Positions 1 through 5,286 of a DNA stretch of 5,322 nt are shown here, piece after piece (the stretch's first letter is position 1; each line of letters opens with the position of its first letter). The notes under the pieces are model-generated. The model had not been told where the DNA came from, searched no databases, and saw only the letters and a program-made list of their open reading frames with translations. Origin of the DNA: Betaproteobacteria bacterium (GTDB lineage: Bacteria > Pseudomonadota > Gammaproteobacteria > Burkholderiales > SG8-41); the NCBI GenBank assembly GCA_025363575.1, contig JANYDM010000192.1:1-5322 (forward strand), read 5' to 3'. Made by a program: the position numbers and the translations under genes.

Positions 1-1
1 C

Positions 2-103
2 TTCGGCGGCATCGTGCGCATACTGTCGCAATGCTGGCCGTTCGCCGCCATTGCCCTCCTGCTTGGCCTGGCGCGCGCCGGCCCCGCCCGCGCTGCACGC
101 TGA
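2..103 (+). CDS. C-terminal end of an unidentified, probably membrane-bound protein (5' end outside window)
   Basis: An open frame enters from the left edge and stops at TGA 101-103, giving 33 residues. They contain a hydrophobic stretch (WPFAAIALLLGLA, about residues 12-24 of the visible part) followed by a small, arginine-rich, Ala/Gly-rich tail, as expected for a last transmembrane helix with a positively charged end. Third codon positions are almost all G or C, as in the neighbouring genes; the other two forward frames read as Arg/Pro-rich shadows. I do not recognise the family from so short a piece. The gene ends 30 bases before the MazG-like gene, and a terminator-like hairpin lies over its stop. 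It could belong to any inner-membrane protein, so no function is given. Confidence 0.5.
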   Translation, partial: FGGIVRILSQCWPFAAIALLLGLARAGPARAAR

Positions 104-118
104 GCCGGCGCATTTTTT
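75..118 (+). terminator. Rho-independent terminator-like hairpin with six-T tract
   Basis: GCGCCGGC (75-82) pairs perfectly with GCCGGCGC (104-111), and the right arm is followed by one A and then TTTTTT (113-118). The loop is long (21 bases) but can partly pair inside itself (GCG 90-92 with CGC 98-100). A more compact alternative pairs GCGCTG (90-95) with CGGCGC (106-111, one G-T wobble) around a 10-base loop before the same T run. It overlaps the stop codon of the upstream partial gene and would end that transcript just before the MazG-like gene at 134. Some readthrough, or a promoter inside the upstream gene, would then be needed to express the pyrophosphohydrolase. Confidence 0.5.
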
Positions 119-133
119 CTGAAAGTTCCAGCC

Positions 134-493
134 ATGAAGCGACAATCCGCCACCCTCGCCGGCCTGCGCGACGCGCTGCGCCGCTTTGCCGCCGCGCGCG
201 ACTGGCAGCAATTCCACACGCCGAAAAATCTCGCGATGGCGCTCGCGGTGGAAGCCGCCGAGCTGCTCGAGCATTTTCAATGGCTGACCGCCGCGCAAAG
301 CGCGCACCTCGACGCCCGGCGCAAGCGCGCGGTCGCGGATGAAATCGCCGACGTGCTCCTGTATCTCATCCGCCTGGCCGATGTGCTCGACATCGACGCC
401 CTCGCGGCGGCGCGGCGCAAGATGCGCGCAAACGCGCGCAAGTATCCGGTGCGCCGCGCGAAAGGCAACGCGCGCAAGTACAGCGAGTTATGA
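134..493 (+). CDS. MazG-like nucleotide pyrophosphohydrolase (dCTPase/RS21-C6 type)
   Basis: This 119-residue, all-alpha protein belongs to the MazG-like superfamily, which hydrolyses (d)NTPs to NMP and pyrophosphate and so cleans the nucleotide pool. The Mg-binding signature is intact: E40-A-A-E43 in helix 2 and E70-I-A-D73 in helix 3, spaced as the E63/E66/E95/D98 set of mammalian RS21-C6 (DCTPP1), with W50 matching a base-contacting tryptophan there. An aromatic/Asn region (W24, F27, H28, N32) precedes it. The tail repeats NARKY (residues 100-104 and 112-116), which fits the usual KYP...KGxAxKY ending of this group. Length is normal for a single-domain member, much shorter than true MazG (about 260 residues), so it is not mazG itself. 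ATG 134 has a weak Shine-Dalgarno (GAAAG, 121-125). It probably acts as a cytosolic homodimer or homotetramer. Its exact substrate (dCTP, modified dNTPs or another) cannot be read from the sequence. Confidence 0.9.
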   Translation: MKRQSATLAGLRDALRRFAAARDWQQFHTPKNLAMALAVEAAELLEHFQWLTAAQSAHLDARRKRAVADEIADVLLYLIRLADVLDIDALAAARRKMRANARKYPVRRAKGNARKYSEL

Positions 494-504
494 CGCAACT
501 TCTA

Positions 505-510
505 TATAAT
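505..510 (+). promoter_or_regulatory. Candidate sigma70 -10 hexamer upstream of the ferredoxin operon
   Basis: A perfect TATAAT lies in an AT-rich island 12 bases after the pyrophosphohydrolase stop and 82 bases before the ferredoxin start, which is where a promoter for the four-gene block would be expected. No good -35 is visible: the 16-18 bp spacing positions fall in the GC-rich end of the preceding gene (around 481-488) and do not resemble TTGACA, and there is no extended -10 TG. It may therefore be weak or activator-dependent. A start of transcription near 516-518 would give a leader of about 75 bases. Confidence 0.4.
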
Positions 511-579
511 CGCATATTCCAACGATGCCAAATTCGCAACGGATGCCGCCTACCGCCGTTCATTTGACTCAAATCCGAC

Positions 580-583
580 AAGG
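580..583 (+). promoter_or_regulatory. Shine-Dalgarno AAGG that sets the GTG start of the ferredoxin gene
   Basis: AAGG ends 9 bases before GTG 593. The frame has no upstream ATG, and the first downstream in-frame ATG (residue 30) would remove the first two cluster cysteines. This site therefore supports the GTG start. Confidence 0.5.
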
Positions 584-592
584 CAATTTTCA

Positions 593-901
593 GTGAGTTA
601 CTACCAGCATCACGTGTTCTTCTGCTGCAATCAGCGTCCCAACGGCGAGGCGTGCTGCAACAACCACGGCGCGCAGGAAATGCGCGACTATGCAAAAAGC
701 AAGGTCAAAGCGCTGGGGCTTTCCGGCCATGGCAAGGTGCGTATTAACCAGGCGGGCTGCCTCGACCGTTGCGAAGAAGGGCCGGTCATCGTCGTTTATC
801 CCGAAGAAGTCTGGTACACCTACGTCGATCGCGAAGACATCGACGAAATCGTGAGCGAGCATCTGCAGAATGACCGTGTAGTAGAACGCCTGAAGATTTG
901 A
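593..901 (+). CDS. Thioredoxin-like [2Fe-2S] ferredoxin
   Basis: This 102-residue protein is a thioredoxin-fold (2Fe-2S) ferredoxin, related to the Aquifex Fd4/NuoE C-terminal fold, and is expected to be a soluble electron carrier. The family pattern is clear: an N-terminal beta strand HHVFFC (C11), CC at 21-22, then AGCLDRC (C56 and C60, a CxxxC pair), followed by EGPVIVVYPEEVWY, the conserved strand after the second cysteine pair. The four likely cluster ligands are C11, C21 or C22, C56 and C60; C12 and one of the 21/22 pair are extra. The start is GTG 593 with AAGG at 580-583. The stop TGA (899-901) overlaps the TTG start of the hydrolase as TTGA, so the two genes are translationally coupled. 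The redox partner is unknown; nothing here links it directly to nitrogen fixation or respiration. The family assignment is secure, the role is not. Confidence 0.9.
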   Translation: MSYYQHHVFFCCNQRPNGEACCNNHGAQEMRDYAKSKVKALGLSGHGKVRINQAGCLDRCEEGPVIVVYPEEVWYTYVDREDIDEIVSEHLQNDRVVERLKI

Positions 902-1506
902 GACCAGCGACGACAGACAAAGTCCTGCTCGACGGTCCGGCAGGCAAGATCGAAGTCGACATCAGCGATCCCGGTGACGCGCGCCGCGCCATCGCCCTGA
1001 TTGCCCATCCGCATCCGCTGATGGGTGGCACCAAAGACAACAAAGTGGTGACCACCCTTGCACGCACGTTCTACGCGCTCGGCTATGTCGCGCTGCGCCC
1101 GAATTTTCGCGGCGTCGGCCAAAGCGCCGGCACGCACGATGAGGGCCGCGGCGAGACCGCCGACCTGATTGCGGTCGCGCGCTATGCGCAGGAGAAGTTC
1201 GGGCAACTGCCGCTCACCTGCGCCGGTTTCTCGTTCGGCAGCTTCGTGCAAACGCGCGTCGCGCAGGAAATCCGGCCCGACCAGTTGGTGCTGGTCGCGC
1301 CCGCGGTGAATCGCTTCCCGACCGCCGAAGTGGCGGCCGGCACGCTCGTGATTCATGGCGAGCTTGATGACGTAGTGCCACTTGCGGCGGTCTTAGATTG
1401 GGCGCGCCCGCAGAATCTTCCCGTCGTCGTCGTGCCCGGCGGCGAGCATTTTTTTCATGGCCGCCTGCATCTGATACAGCAGATCGTGACGCGGCACTGC
1501 CGATGA
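898..1506 (+). CDS. Alpha/beta hydrolase, COG2945 type
   Basis: This 202-residue, compact alpha/beta hydrolase is of the bacterial COG2945 group, often annotated as dienelactone-hydrolase-like; the substrate is unknown. Visible family marks are the [15 protein letters not shown] segment (residues 37-51), which carries the oxyanion region after strand 3, then [12 protein letters not shown] (67-78), the nucleophile elbow G110-F-S112-F-G114, the acid in GELDDVVP (probably D157), and the catalytic histidine H184 in [10 protein letters not shown]. The triad S112-D157-H184 is thus complete. There is no signal peptide, so it is cytosolic. The chosen start is TTG 898: it gives the usual N-terminal strands ([12 protein letters not shown]), while the first in-frame ATG (1021) would delete them together with the HPHP motif. 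TTG overlaps the ferredoxin stop by 4 bases, and the hydrolase stop overlaps the next gene as ATGA. No strong Shine-Dalgarno is seen, which agrees with coupling. It may act on an ester related to the exported substrate, but that is inference. Confidence 0.88.
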   Translation: MRPATTDKVLLDGPAGKIEVDISDPGDARRAIALIAHPHPLMGGTKDNKVVTTLARTFYALGYVALRPNFRGVGQSAGTHDEGRGETADLIAVARYAQEKFGQLPLTCAGFSFGSFVQTRVAQEIRPDQLVLVAPAVNRFPTAEVAAGTLVIHGELDDVVPLAAVLDWARPQNLPVVVVPGGEHFFHGRLHLIQQIVTRHCR

Positions 1507-2414
1507 CCTACCTCGTTACGCGGGACCTGCGGAAATCCTACGGCGCGCTAGAGGTAGTCGCCGGCATCGATCTGGAATTGAAACCGGGCGAATGCTTCGG
1601 GCTGCTCGGCCCCAACGGCGCCGGCAAAACCACCACGTTGAGGTTGTGCCTGGGCCTCACCGACCCGGATGCCGGCACCATCAGCATGTTCGATCTGCCG
1701 ATTCCGCGCGCGGCGCGCGAAGCGCGCGCGCGCGTCGGCGTGGTTCCGCAGATGGACAATCTCGATCCCGATTTCACGGTGCGCGAGAACCTGCTGGTAT
1801 ACGGACGCTACTTCGGTCTTGCGACTTCCTATATCAATGACCGCATTCCGGCGCTGCTCGAGTTCGCGGGCCTCGCCAACCGCGCCGGCGACAACATCAA
1901 GGCGCTGTCGGGCGGCATGAAACGGCGCCTCACGCTCGCGCGCGCGCTGATCAACGACCCTGACCTGATTTTTCTCGACGAGCCGACCACCGGCCTCGAT
2001 CCGCAGGCGCGGCACTTGATCTGGCAACGTCTGCGCCAGCTGGCGGCGCAGGGCAAAACCATTTTCCTGACTACCCACTTCATGGACGAAGCCGAGCGTT
2101 TGTGCGACCGGCTCGCGATCATGGACCACGGCCGCATCATGGCGAGCGGCTCGCCGCGCGAATTGATCAGCGCGCACATCGAACCGCAGGTGGTCGAAGT
2201 GTTCGGCGACGGCGCGGAAAGCTGGGCGGCCGGGCATGGAACCGCGCTATGCGAACGCTGCGAGCAAACCGGCGAGACCGTATTCTGCTACGCGCGCGAT
2301 GTCGAACCGCTGCTGCACAATCTCGAACAGCGGCCCGAGTTGCGCTACCTGCATCGCCCGGCGAATCTCGAAGACGTATTCCTGCGCCTGACCGGGCGCG
2401 ATCTGCGAGATTGA
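1503..2414 (+). CDS. ABC exporter ATP-binding protein, NodI-like
   Basis: This 303-residue nucleotide-binding subunit drives an ABC-2 type exporter with the permease encoded next. All ATPase motifs are intact: Walker [10 protein letters not shown] (36-44), Q-loop Q83, signature LSGGMKRR (135-142), Walker B LIFLDEP (155-161, catalytic E160), D-loop GLDP (164-167) and switch H192. The segment [23 protein letters not shown] (83-105, with a typical [14 protein letters not shown] core) is the mark of the NodI/DRA subfamily. The tail of about 90 residues ([16 protein letters not shown] near the end) is the usual C-terminal extension. An upstream extension of the frame to 1398 exists, but those residues overlap the hydrolase and have no homology sense; ATG 1503 gives the standard start and overlaps the hydrolase stop as ATGA. 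Rhizobial NodI exports lipochitooligosaccharide, but beta-proteobacterial relatives without nod genes have other, mostly unknown substrates, so a nodulation role should not be assumed. Confidence 0.93.
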   Translation: MTYLVTRDLRKSYGALEVVAGIDLELKPGECFGLLGPNGAGKTTTLRLCLGLTDPDAGTISMFDLPIPRAAREARARVGVVPQMDNLDPDFTVRENLLVYGRYFGLATSYINDRIPALLEFAGLANRAGDNIKALSGGMKRRLTLARALINDPDLIFLDEPTTGLDPQARHLIWQRLRQLAAQGKTIFLTTHFMDEAERLCDRLAIMDHGRIMASGSPRELISAHIEPQVVEVFGDGAESWAAGHGTALCERCEQTGETVFCYARDVEPLLHNLEQRPELRYLHRPANLEDVFLRLTGRDLRD

Positions 2415-3200
2415 ATGAAGAGCAAGATCTGGTCGCTGCCGCGGTTGAGCCTGCGCTTCATGCATGTGTGGCGGCGCAATATGCTGGTCTGGCGCAAGCT
2501 CGCGATTCCGTCAATGCTGGGCAATCTGGCCGATCCCATGCTCTACATGCTGGGCTTCGGCTACGGGCTCGGGCGCATGCTGCCCGACGTGTTCGGCACC
2601 TCGTACATCGCGTTTCTCGCCGCCGGCACCGTGTGCTCGAGCACCATGATGGCGGCGTCGTTCGAAGCCATGTATTCCGGCTTTTCGCGCATGCACGTGC
2701 AAAAAACGTGGGACGCCATCATGAACGCGCCGATCACGCTCGACGACATAATGGTCGCCGAGCTGGTGTGGGCGGCGAGCAAGAGTTTCATGGCGGGCGG
2801 CGCGGTGCTGGTGGTGGCGGCCGCGCTCGGGTTCGTCAGCTCGGCGCTCGCGTTGTGGGTTTTGCCGGTCATGTTCCTCACCGGGCTCGCATTTGCAAGC
2901 CTCGGCCTCATCATGACCGCGCTGTCGGTGAGCTACGATTTTTTCATGTACTACTTCACGCTTTTCATCACCCCGATGATGATGATGTGCGGCGTGTTTT
3001 TCCCCGCCGACCAGTTGCCGCACGCGCTGCAGCACGTTGCCGCGTTCCTGCCGCTGACGCATGCGGTCGCGCTGGTGCGGCCGCTGATGAACGACAGCGT
3101 GCCCGGCGCGTGGGCGGCGCATGCGGGCATATTGCTGCTGTACGCGGCTGGCGGGTTTTACGTTGCGCTGGCGTTGACGCGACGCCGGCTTCTACAATAG
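2415..3200 (+). CDS. ABC-2 type exporter permease, NodJ-like
   Basis: This 261-residue inner-membrane permease is the partner of the NodI-like ATPase; two copies are expected with two ATPases. About six membrane segments can be drawn: residues 31-53, 61-82, 113-140, 145-170, 175-195 and 235-255. A short cytosolic amphipathic N-terminus (RFMHVWRRNMLVWRK) precedes them. Family marks include NLADPMLYMLGFGYGLG (37-53), the cytosolic stretch around KTWDAIMNAPIT (97-108) that should form the coupling helix, and TPMMMMCGVFFP (186-197) with the PLTHAVALVRPL segment (213-224) of ABC-2/NodJ proteins. ATG 2415 directly abuts the ATPase stop TGA 2412-2414, with only a weak GAGA (2407-2410) in front, so translation is probably coupled. 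It ends at TAG 3198-3200, whose last G is already the first base of a long hairpin. Length is that of NodJ (about 260). Substrate unknown. Confidence 0.92.
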   Translation: MKSKIWSLPRLSLRFMHVWRRNMLVWRKLAIPSMLGNLADPMLYMLGFGYGLGRMLPDVFGTSYIAFLAAGTVCSSTMMAASFEAMYSGFSRMHVQKTWDAIMNAPITLDDIMVAELVWAASKSFMAGGAVLVVAAALGFVSSALALWVLPVMFLTGLAFASLGLIMTALSVSYDFFMYYFTLFITPMMMMCGVFFPADQLPHALQHVAAFLPLTHAVALVRPLMNDSVPGAWAAHAGILLLYAAGGFYVALALTRRRLLQ

Positions 3201-3237
3201 GCCATACCGGGACGCCCCGAAGGGCGCCGGTATGGCC
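3200..3237. repeat. Long imperfect hairpin 1 after the permease gene
   Basis: GGCCATACCGG (3200-3210) is the exact reverse complement of CCGGTATGGCC (3227-3237). Inside, CGCCC (3213-3217) pairs with GGGCG (3222-3226) around a CGAA loop, leaving a two-base GA bulge (3211-3212). The total is 16 base pairs. No T run follows on either strand, so it is not a standard intrinsic terminator. It may stabilise the 3' end of the exporter mRNA, act as a Rho-linked or processing signal, or be a REP-like palindromic repeat; the sequence alone does not decide. Confidence 0.75.
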
Positions 3238-3282
3238 GCGCGAATAGGAGCAGACGGGGAACCCGCTGCTCAATTCGCGCGG
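3236..3282. repeat. Long imperfect hairpin 2, back to back with hairpin 1
   Basis: CCGCGCGAAT (3236-3245) is the exact reverse complement of ATTCGCGCGG (3273-3282). Further in, GAGCAG (3248-3253) pairs with CTGCTC (3266-3271) and CGGG (3255-3258) with CCCG (3262-3265) around a GAA loop. There is an AG/A internal loop and a single bulged A (3254). That is 20 base pairs in 47 bases. It shares two bases (CC, 3236-3237) with hairpin 1, so the two stems can stack directly. It ends 31 bases before the hemJ GTG start and has no T tract. With hairpin 1 it fills 3200-3282, most of the only sizeable gap in the second half of the window; the rest (3283-3313) shows just the hemJ ribosome-binding site and no clear promoter. 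Confidence 0.75.
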
Positions 3283-3304
3283 ATCTATGCAGCGCTGAAA
3301 GATT

Positions 3305-3308
3305 GAGG
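3305..3308 (+). promoter_or_regulatory. Shine-Dalgarno GAGG that sets the GTG start of hemJ
   Basis: GAGG ends 5 bases before GTG 3314. The resulting N-terminus (MLWLKAFH) is the standard HemJ beginning, with the essential first histidine at position 8. The first in-frame ATG (residue 12) would lose that histidine. Confidence 0.65.
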
Positions 3309-3313
3309 TTAAG

Positions 3314-3727
3314 GTGCTCTGGCTAAAAGCGTTTCACATCATATTCATGGTGACGTGGTTTGCCGGGCTCTTTTATTTGCCGCGGCTCTATGTCTACCAT
3401 GCGATGACCACCGATGCCGTGGGCAACGAACGCTTCAAGGGCATGGAGCGCAAATTGTTTTACGGCATCATGACGCCCGGCGCGGTATTGACGCTCATCT
3501 CGGGCGCCTGGCTGTGGCTGGGCTACGGGTTCAGCGGGAACTGGCTGCACCTCAAGATCGCGCTGGTCGCCGCACTGGTCGTCTATCACTTTTATTGCGG
3601 CCAGCTGATGATCGCGTTCAAGCACGACCGCAATCGCCACGGTCACGCGTTTTACCGCTGGCTTAACGAGATCCCGACCGTCCTGCTGGTCGCCATCGTC
3701 GTTCTCGTCGTCGTCAAACCTTTCTAG
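3314..3727 (+). CDS. hemJ: Protoporphyrinogen IX oxidase HemJ
   Basis: This 137-residue integral membrane protein oxidises protoporphyrinogen IX to protoporphyrin IX, the step before iron insertion in haem synthesis, in place of HemG or HemY. Four membrane helices fit residues 5-27, 53-73, 80-100 and 119-136. Diagnostic stretches are KAFHIIFMVTWFAGLFYLPRLYVYH (start of helix 1, residues 5-29; key H8), RFKGMERKLFYGIMTPGA (40-57), WLHLKIALV (77-85, with K81), and the ending NEIPTVLLVAIVVLVVVKPF (118-137). H8 and K81 correspond to the histidine and lysine reported as essential in HemJ of other bacteria. Length is typical (about 140). The start is GTG with GAGG at 3305-3308. The HIRAN gene begins one base after its TAG, so it probably leads a hemJ-HIRAN-rlmL operon. 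The nearest clear promoter is not visible; the 5' side is occupied by two long hairpins. Confidence 0.95.
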   Translation: MLWLKAFHIIFMVTWFAGLFYLPRLYVYHAMTTDAVGNERFKGMERKLFYGIMTPGAVLTLISGAWLWLGYGFSGNWLHLKIALVAALVVYHFYCGQLMIAFKHDRNRHGHAFYRWLNEIPTVLLVAIVVLVVVKPF

Positions 3728-3728
3728 T

Positions 3729-4109
3729 ATGGCACTGCGCGAGGTGCTGCTTGTCGCCGTGCTGACGCTTGCCGGTGGCGAACTGCAAGCGCAAAGCCCC
3801 GAAGTGAGCATGCTCGTGCAGAACTCGCCGCTTGCCGGTTTCCGGTATTACGACGGCAAGGAGTTGTGGGACGACATGCGCGTCGACGATGCCCTGACGC
3901 TCGTGCGCGAGGCGGACAATCCGCACGACGCCAACGCGGTGCGCGTCGAATGGCGCGGCCATCCACTGGGCTATGTGCCGCGCCGCGAAAACCGCACCGT
4001 CGCGCTGCACATGGACCGCGGCGGACGCGTCGAAGCGCGCATCAGCAAATTGCAGAAGCACCCGAATGCGTGGCAGCGCATCGAGTTCGAGATTTTCGTG
4101 AGGCTGTAA
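3729..4109 (+). CDS. Small HIRAN-domain protein with predicted signal peptide
   Basis: This 126-residue protein consists of an N-terminal hydrophobic leader and one HIRAN domain (about residues 30-126). HIRAN marks are SPLAGFRYYDG (33-43), LTLVREADNPHDANAVRVEW (56-75, the conserved REpdNphDxNAV core) and LGYVPRRENRTVA (80-92). In eukaryotic Rad5/HLTF this domain binds single-stranded DNA 3' ends; lone bacterial copies have no settled function. The leader (MALREVLLVAVLTLAGGELQAQS) has one Arg, a hydrophobic core at about 6-17 and a possible cleavage after A21, so export to the periplasm is predicted. No SP-type lipobox cysteine is present. ATG 3729 lies one base after the hemJ stop and lacks a visible Shine-Dalgarno, suggesting coupling. 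An in-frame ATG at 3810 (M28), preceded by GAAG (3801-3804), would yield a 99-residue leaderless HIRAN domain. Domain call is firm; location and function are uncertain. Confidence 0.87.
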   Translation: MALREVLLVAVLTLAGGELQAQSPEVSMLVQNSPLAGFRYYDGKELWDDMRVDDALTLVREADNPHDANAVRVEWRGHPLGYVPRRENRTVALHMDRGGRVEARISKLQKHPNAWQRIEFEIFVRL

Positions 4110-4116
4110 GCCGTCC

Positions 4117-5286
4117 ATGGAAAACTTTTTCGCACCCTGCCCGCGTGGGCTCGAAGCCGTGCTGGCGCTGGAACTCGCCGCACTGGCTGCTGGCGACATT
4201 CGGAGCGCCGATGGCGGCGTGCATTTCGCCGGGCCGCTCGATCTCTGTTATCGGGCCAATCTGGAAAGCCGCATCGCCAGCCGGATTTTGTGGCGCGTGG
4301 CGAGCGCGCCGTACAAAAGCGAAGAGGACATCTATAAAGCGACGCTGGCGTTGAAATGGCCGCAATGGTTCGATGTCGGCAATACCATACGCGTCAACCT
4401 GGCAGCCGTGCGCTGCCCGCTGAAAAGCCTCGACTTCGTCACCTTGCGCATCAAAGATGCGGTGTGCGATGCATTCCGCGCGAAGTGCGGCGAGCGGCCG
4501 AATGTCAGCACGCAAACACCCGACGTGCGTATCCACGCGTTTCTCACCGCCGATCAGCTGACGCTCTATATCGACACCTCGGGAGAACCGCTTTTCAAGC
4601 GCGGCTATCGCACCGCGGCGGGCGAAGCGCCGCTGCGCGAAAACCTCGCCGCCGGACTTCTGCGCCTCGCGGGCTGGACGCCGCCGGAACCGCTGCTCGA
4701 CCCGATGTGCGGCAGCGGCACGATTCTGATCGAAGCAGCCCTCATCGCGCTCAACATCGCGCCGGGCGTGCAGCGCAGCTTCGCCTTCGAGAAATTGAAG
4801 AACTTCGACCGCCGGCAGTGGGACCAGTTGCGGCTCGCGGCGAAAACGAGCGAGCGCCCGCGCGAGGGCGCGTCGCCGATTCACGGCGCCGACCTCTACG
4901 GCGACGAACTGAAAAGCGCGCACGCGAATATCGCGGCGGCTGGCCTTACCGGCCGGATCCAGTTGAAGCAGGCCAATGTGCTCGAGATCCCCGCGCCCGC
5001 GGCAAGCGGTGTCATCGTCACCAATCCGCCGTACGGCGTGCGCCTCGCCGACGCGCACGGCCTCGCGGAGTTCTATCCCAAGCTGGGCGACGCCTTGAAG
5101 CAGCGTTTCAGCGGCTGGCGCGCGTATATCTTCACCGGCGACGCCCAGTTGCCGAAACTCATCCGCCTCTCCGCCTCCAAACGCACGCCTCTCTACAACG
5201 GCGCGCTCGAATGCCGGCTGCTTGAGTACAAGATCATCGCCGGCAGCATGCGCAAGGTGAAGACCGTAAAGGATGAAGAGCGGTGA
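4117..5286 (+). CDS. rlmL: 23S rRNA (guanine-N2) methyltransferase, RlmL family (THUMP + UPF0020)
   Basis: This 389-residue SAM-dependent methyltransferase is related to the N-terminal half of E. coli RlmKL, which makes m2G2445 in 23S rRNA during 50S assembly. Domain order: a ferredoxin-like start (MENFFAPCPRGLEAVLALEL), a THUMP RNA-binding domain at about 45-155 (ending LTLYIDTSGEPLFKRGYR), then a Rossmann methyltransferase with the UPF0020 signature. SAM-binding motif I is LLDPMCGSGT (193-202), the acidic ribose-binding region is GADLYGDEL (257-265), and the catalytic motif IV is NPPYGVRL (303-310). The fused RlmK half is absent, so at about 390 residues this is the single-domain-pair form usual outside the gammaproteobacteria. 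ATG 4117 follows the HIRAN stop by 7 bases; GAGG at 4100-4103 is rather far (13 bases) and TAAG is nearer. It is probably the last gene of the hemJ block. Exact target guanine is inferred from the family. Confidence 0.9.
   Translation: MENFFAPCPRGLEAVLALELAALAAGDIRSADGGVHFAGPLDLCYRANLESRIASRILWRVASAPYKSEEDIYKATLALKWPQWFDVGNTIRVNLAAVRCPLKSLDFVTLRIKDAVCDAFRAKCGERPNVSTQTPDVRIHAFLTADQLTLYIDTSGEPLFKRGYRTAAGEAPLRENLAAGLLRLAGWTPPEPLLDPMCGSGTILIEAALIALNIAPGVQRSFAFEKLKNFDRRQWDQLRLAAKTSERPREGASPIHGADLYGDELKSAHANIAAAGLTGRIQLKQANVLEIPAPAASGVIVTNPPYGVRLADAHGLAEFYPKLGDALKQRFSGWRAYIFTGDAQLPKLIRLSASKRTPLYNGALECRLLEYKIIAGSMRKVKTVKDEER

Noticed and set aside
431..480. Direct repeat of the 14-mer AACGCGCGCAAGTA (431-444 and 467-480), 36 bases apart and in frame, in the MazG-like gene
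   Set aside because: It encodes the NARKY motif twice, which fits the usual KYP...GxAxKY tail of this protein family and GC-rich codon choice, so no recent duplication or regulatory repeat needs to be assumed.
1398..1502. In-frame 35-residue N-terminal extension of the NodI-like ATPase
   Set aside because: It overlaps the well-supported hydrolase in another frame, is Arg/Ser-rich without family similarity, and ATG 1503 gives the standard NodI start with an ATGA overlap.
1503..3200. Reading the NodI/NodJ-like pair as nodulation genes or a symbiosis island
   Set aside because: No nodABC-type genes, nod box or mobile signs are present, and such pairs are common in free-living betaproteobacteria with housekeeping neighbours like those here.
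2102..3247. Long forward frame of 381 codons overlapping the end of the ATPase and the whole permease
   Set aside because: Its translation is Arg/Ala/His-rich low-complexity typical of a shifted frame, while the other frame encodes a clear NodJ-like membrane protein.
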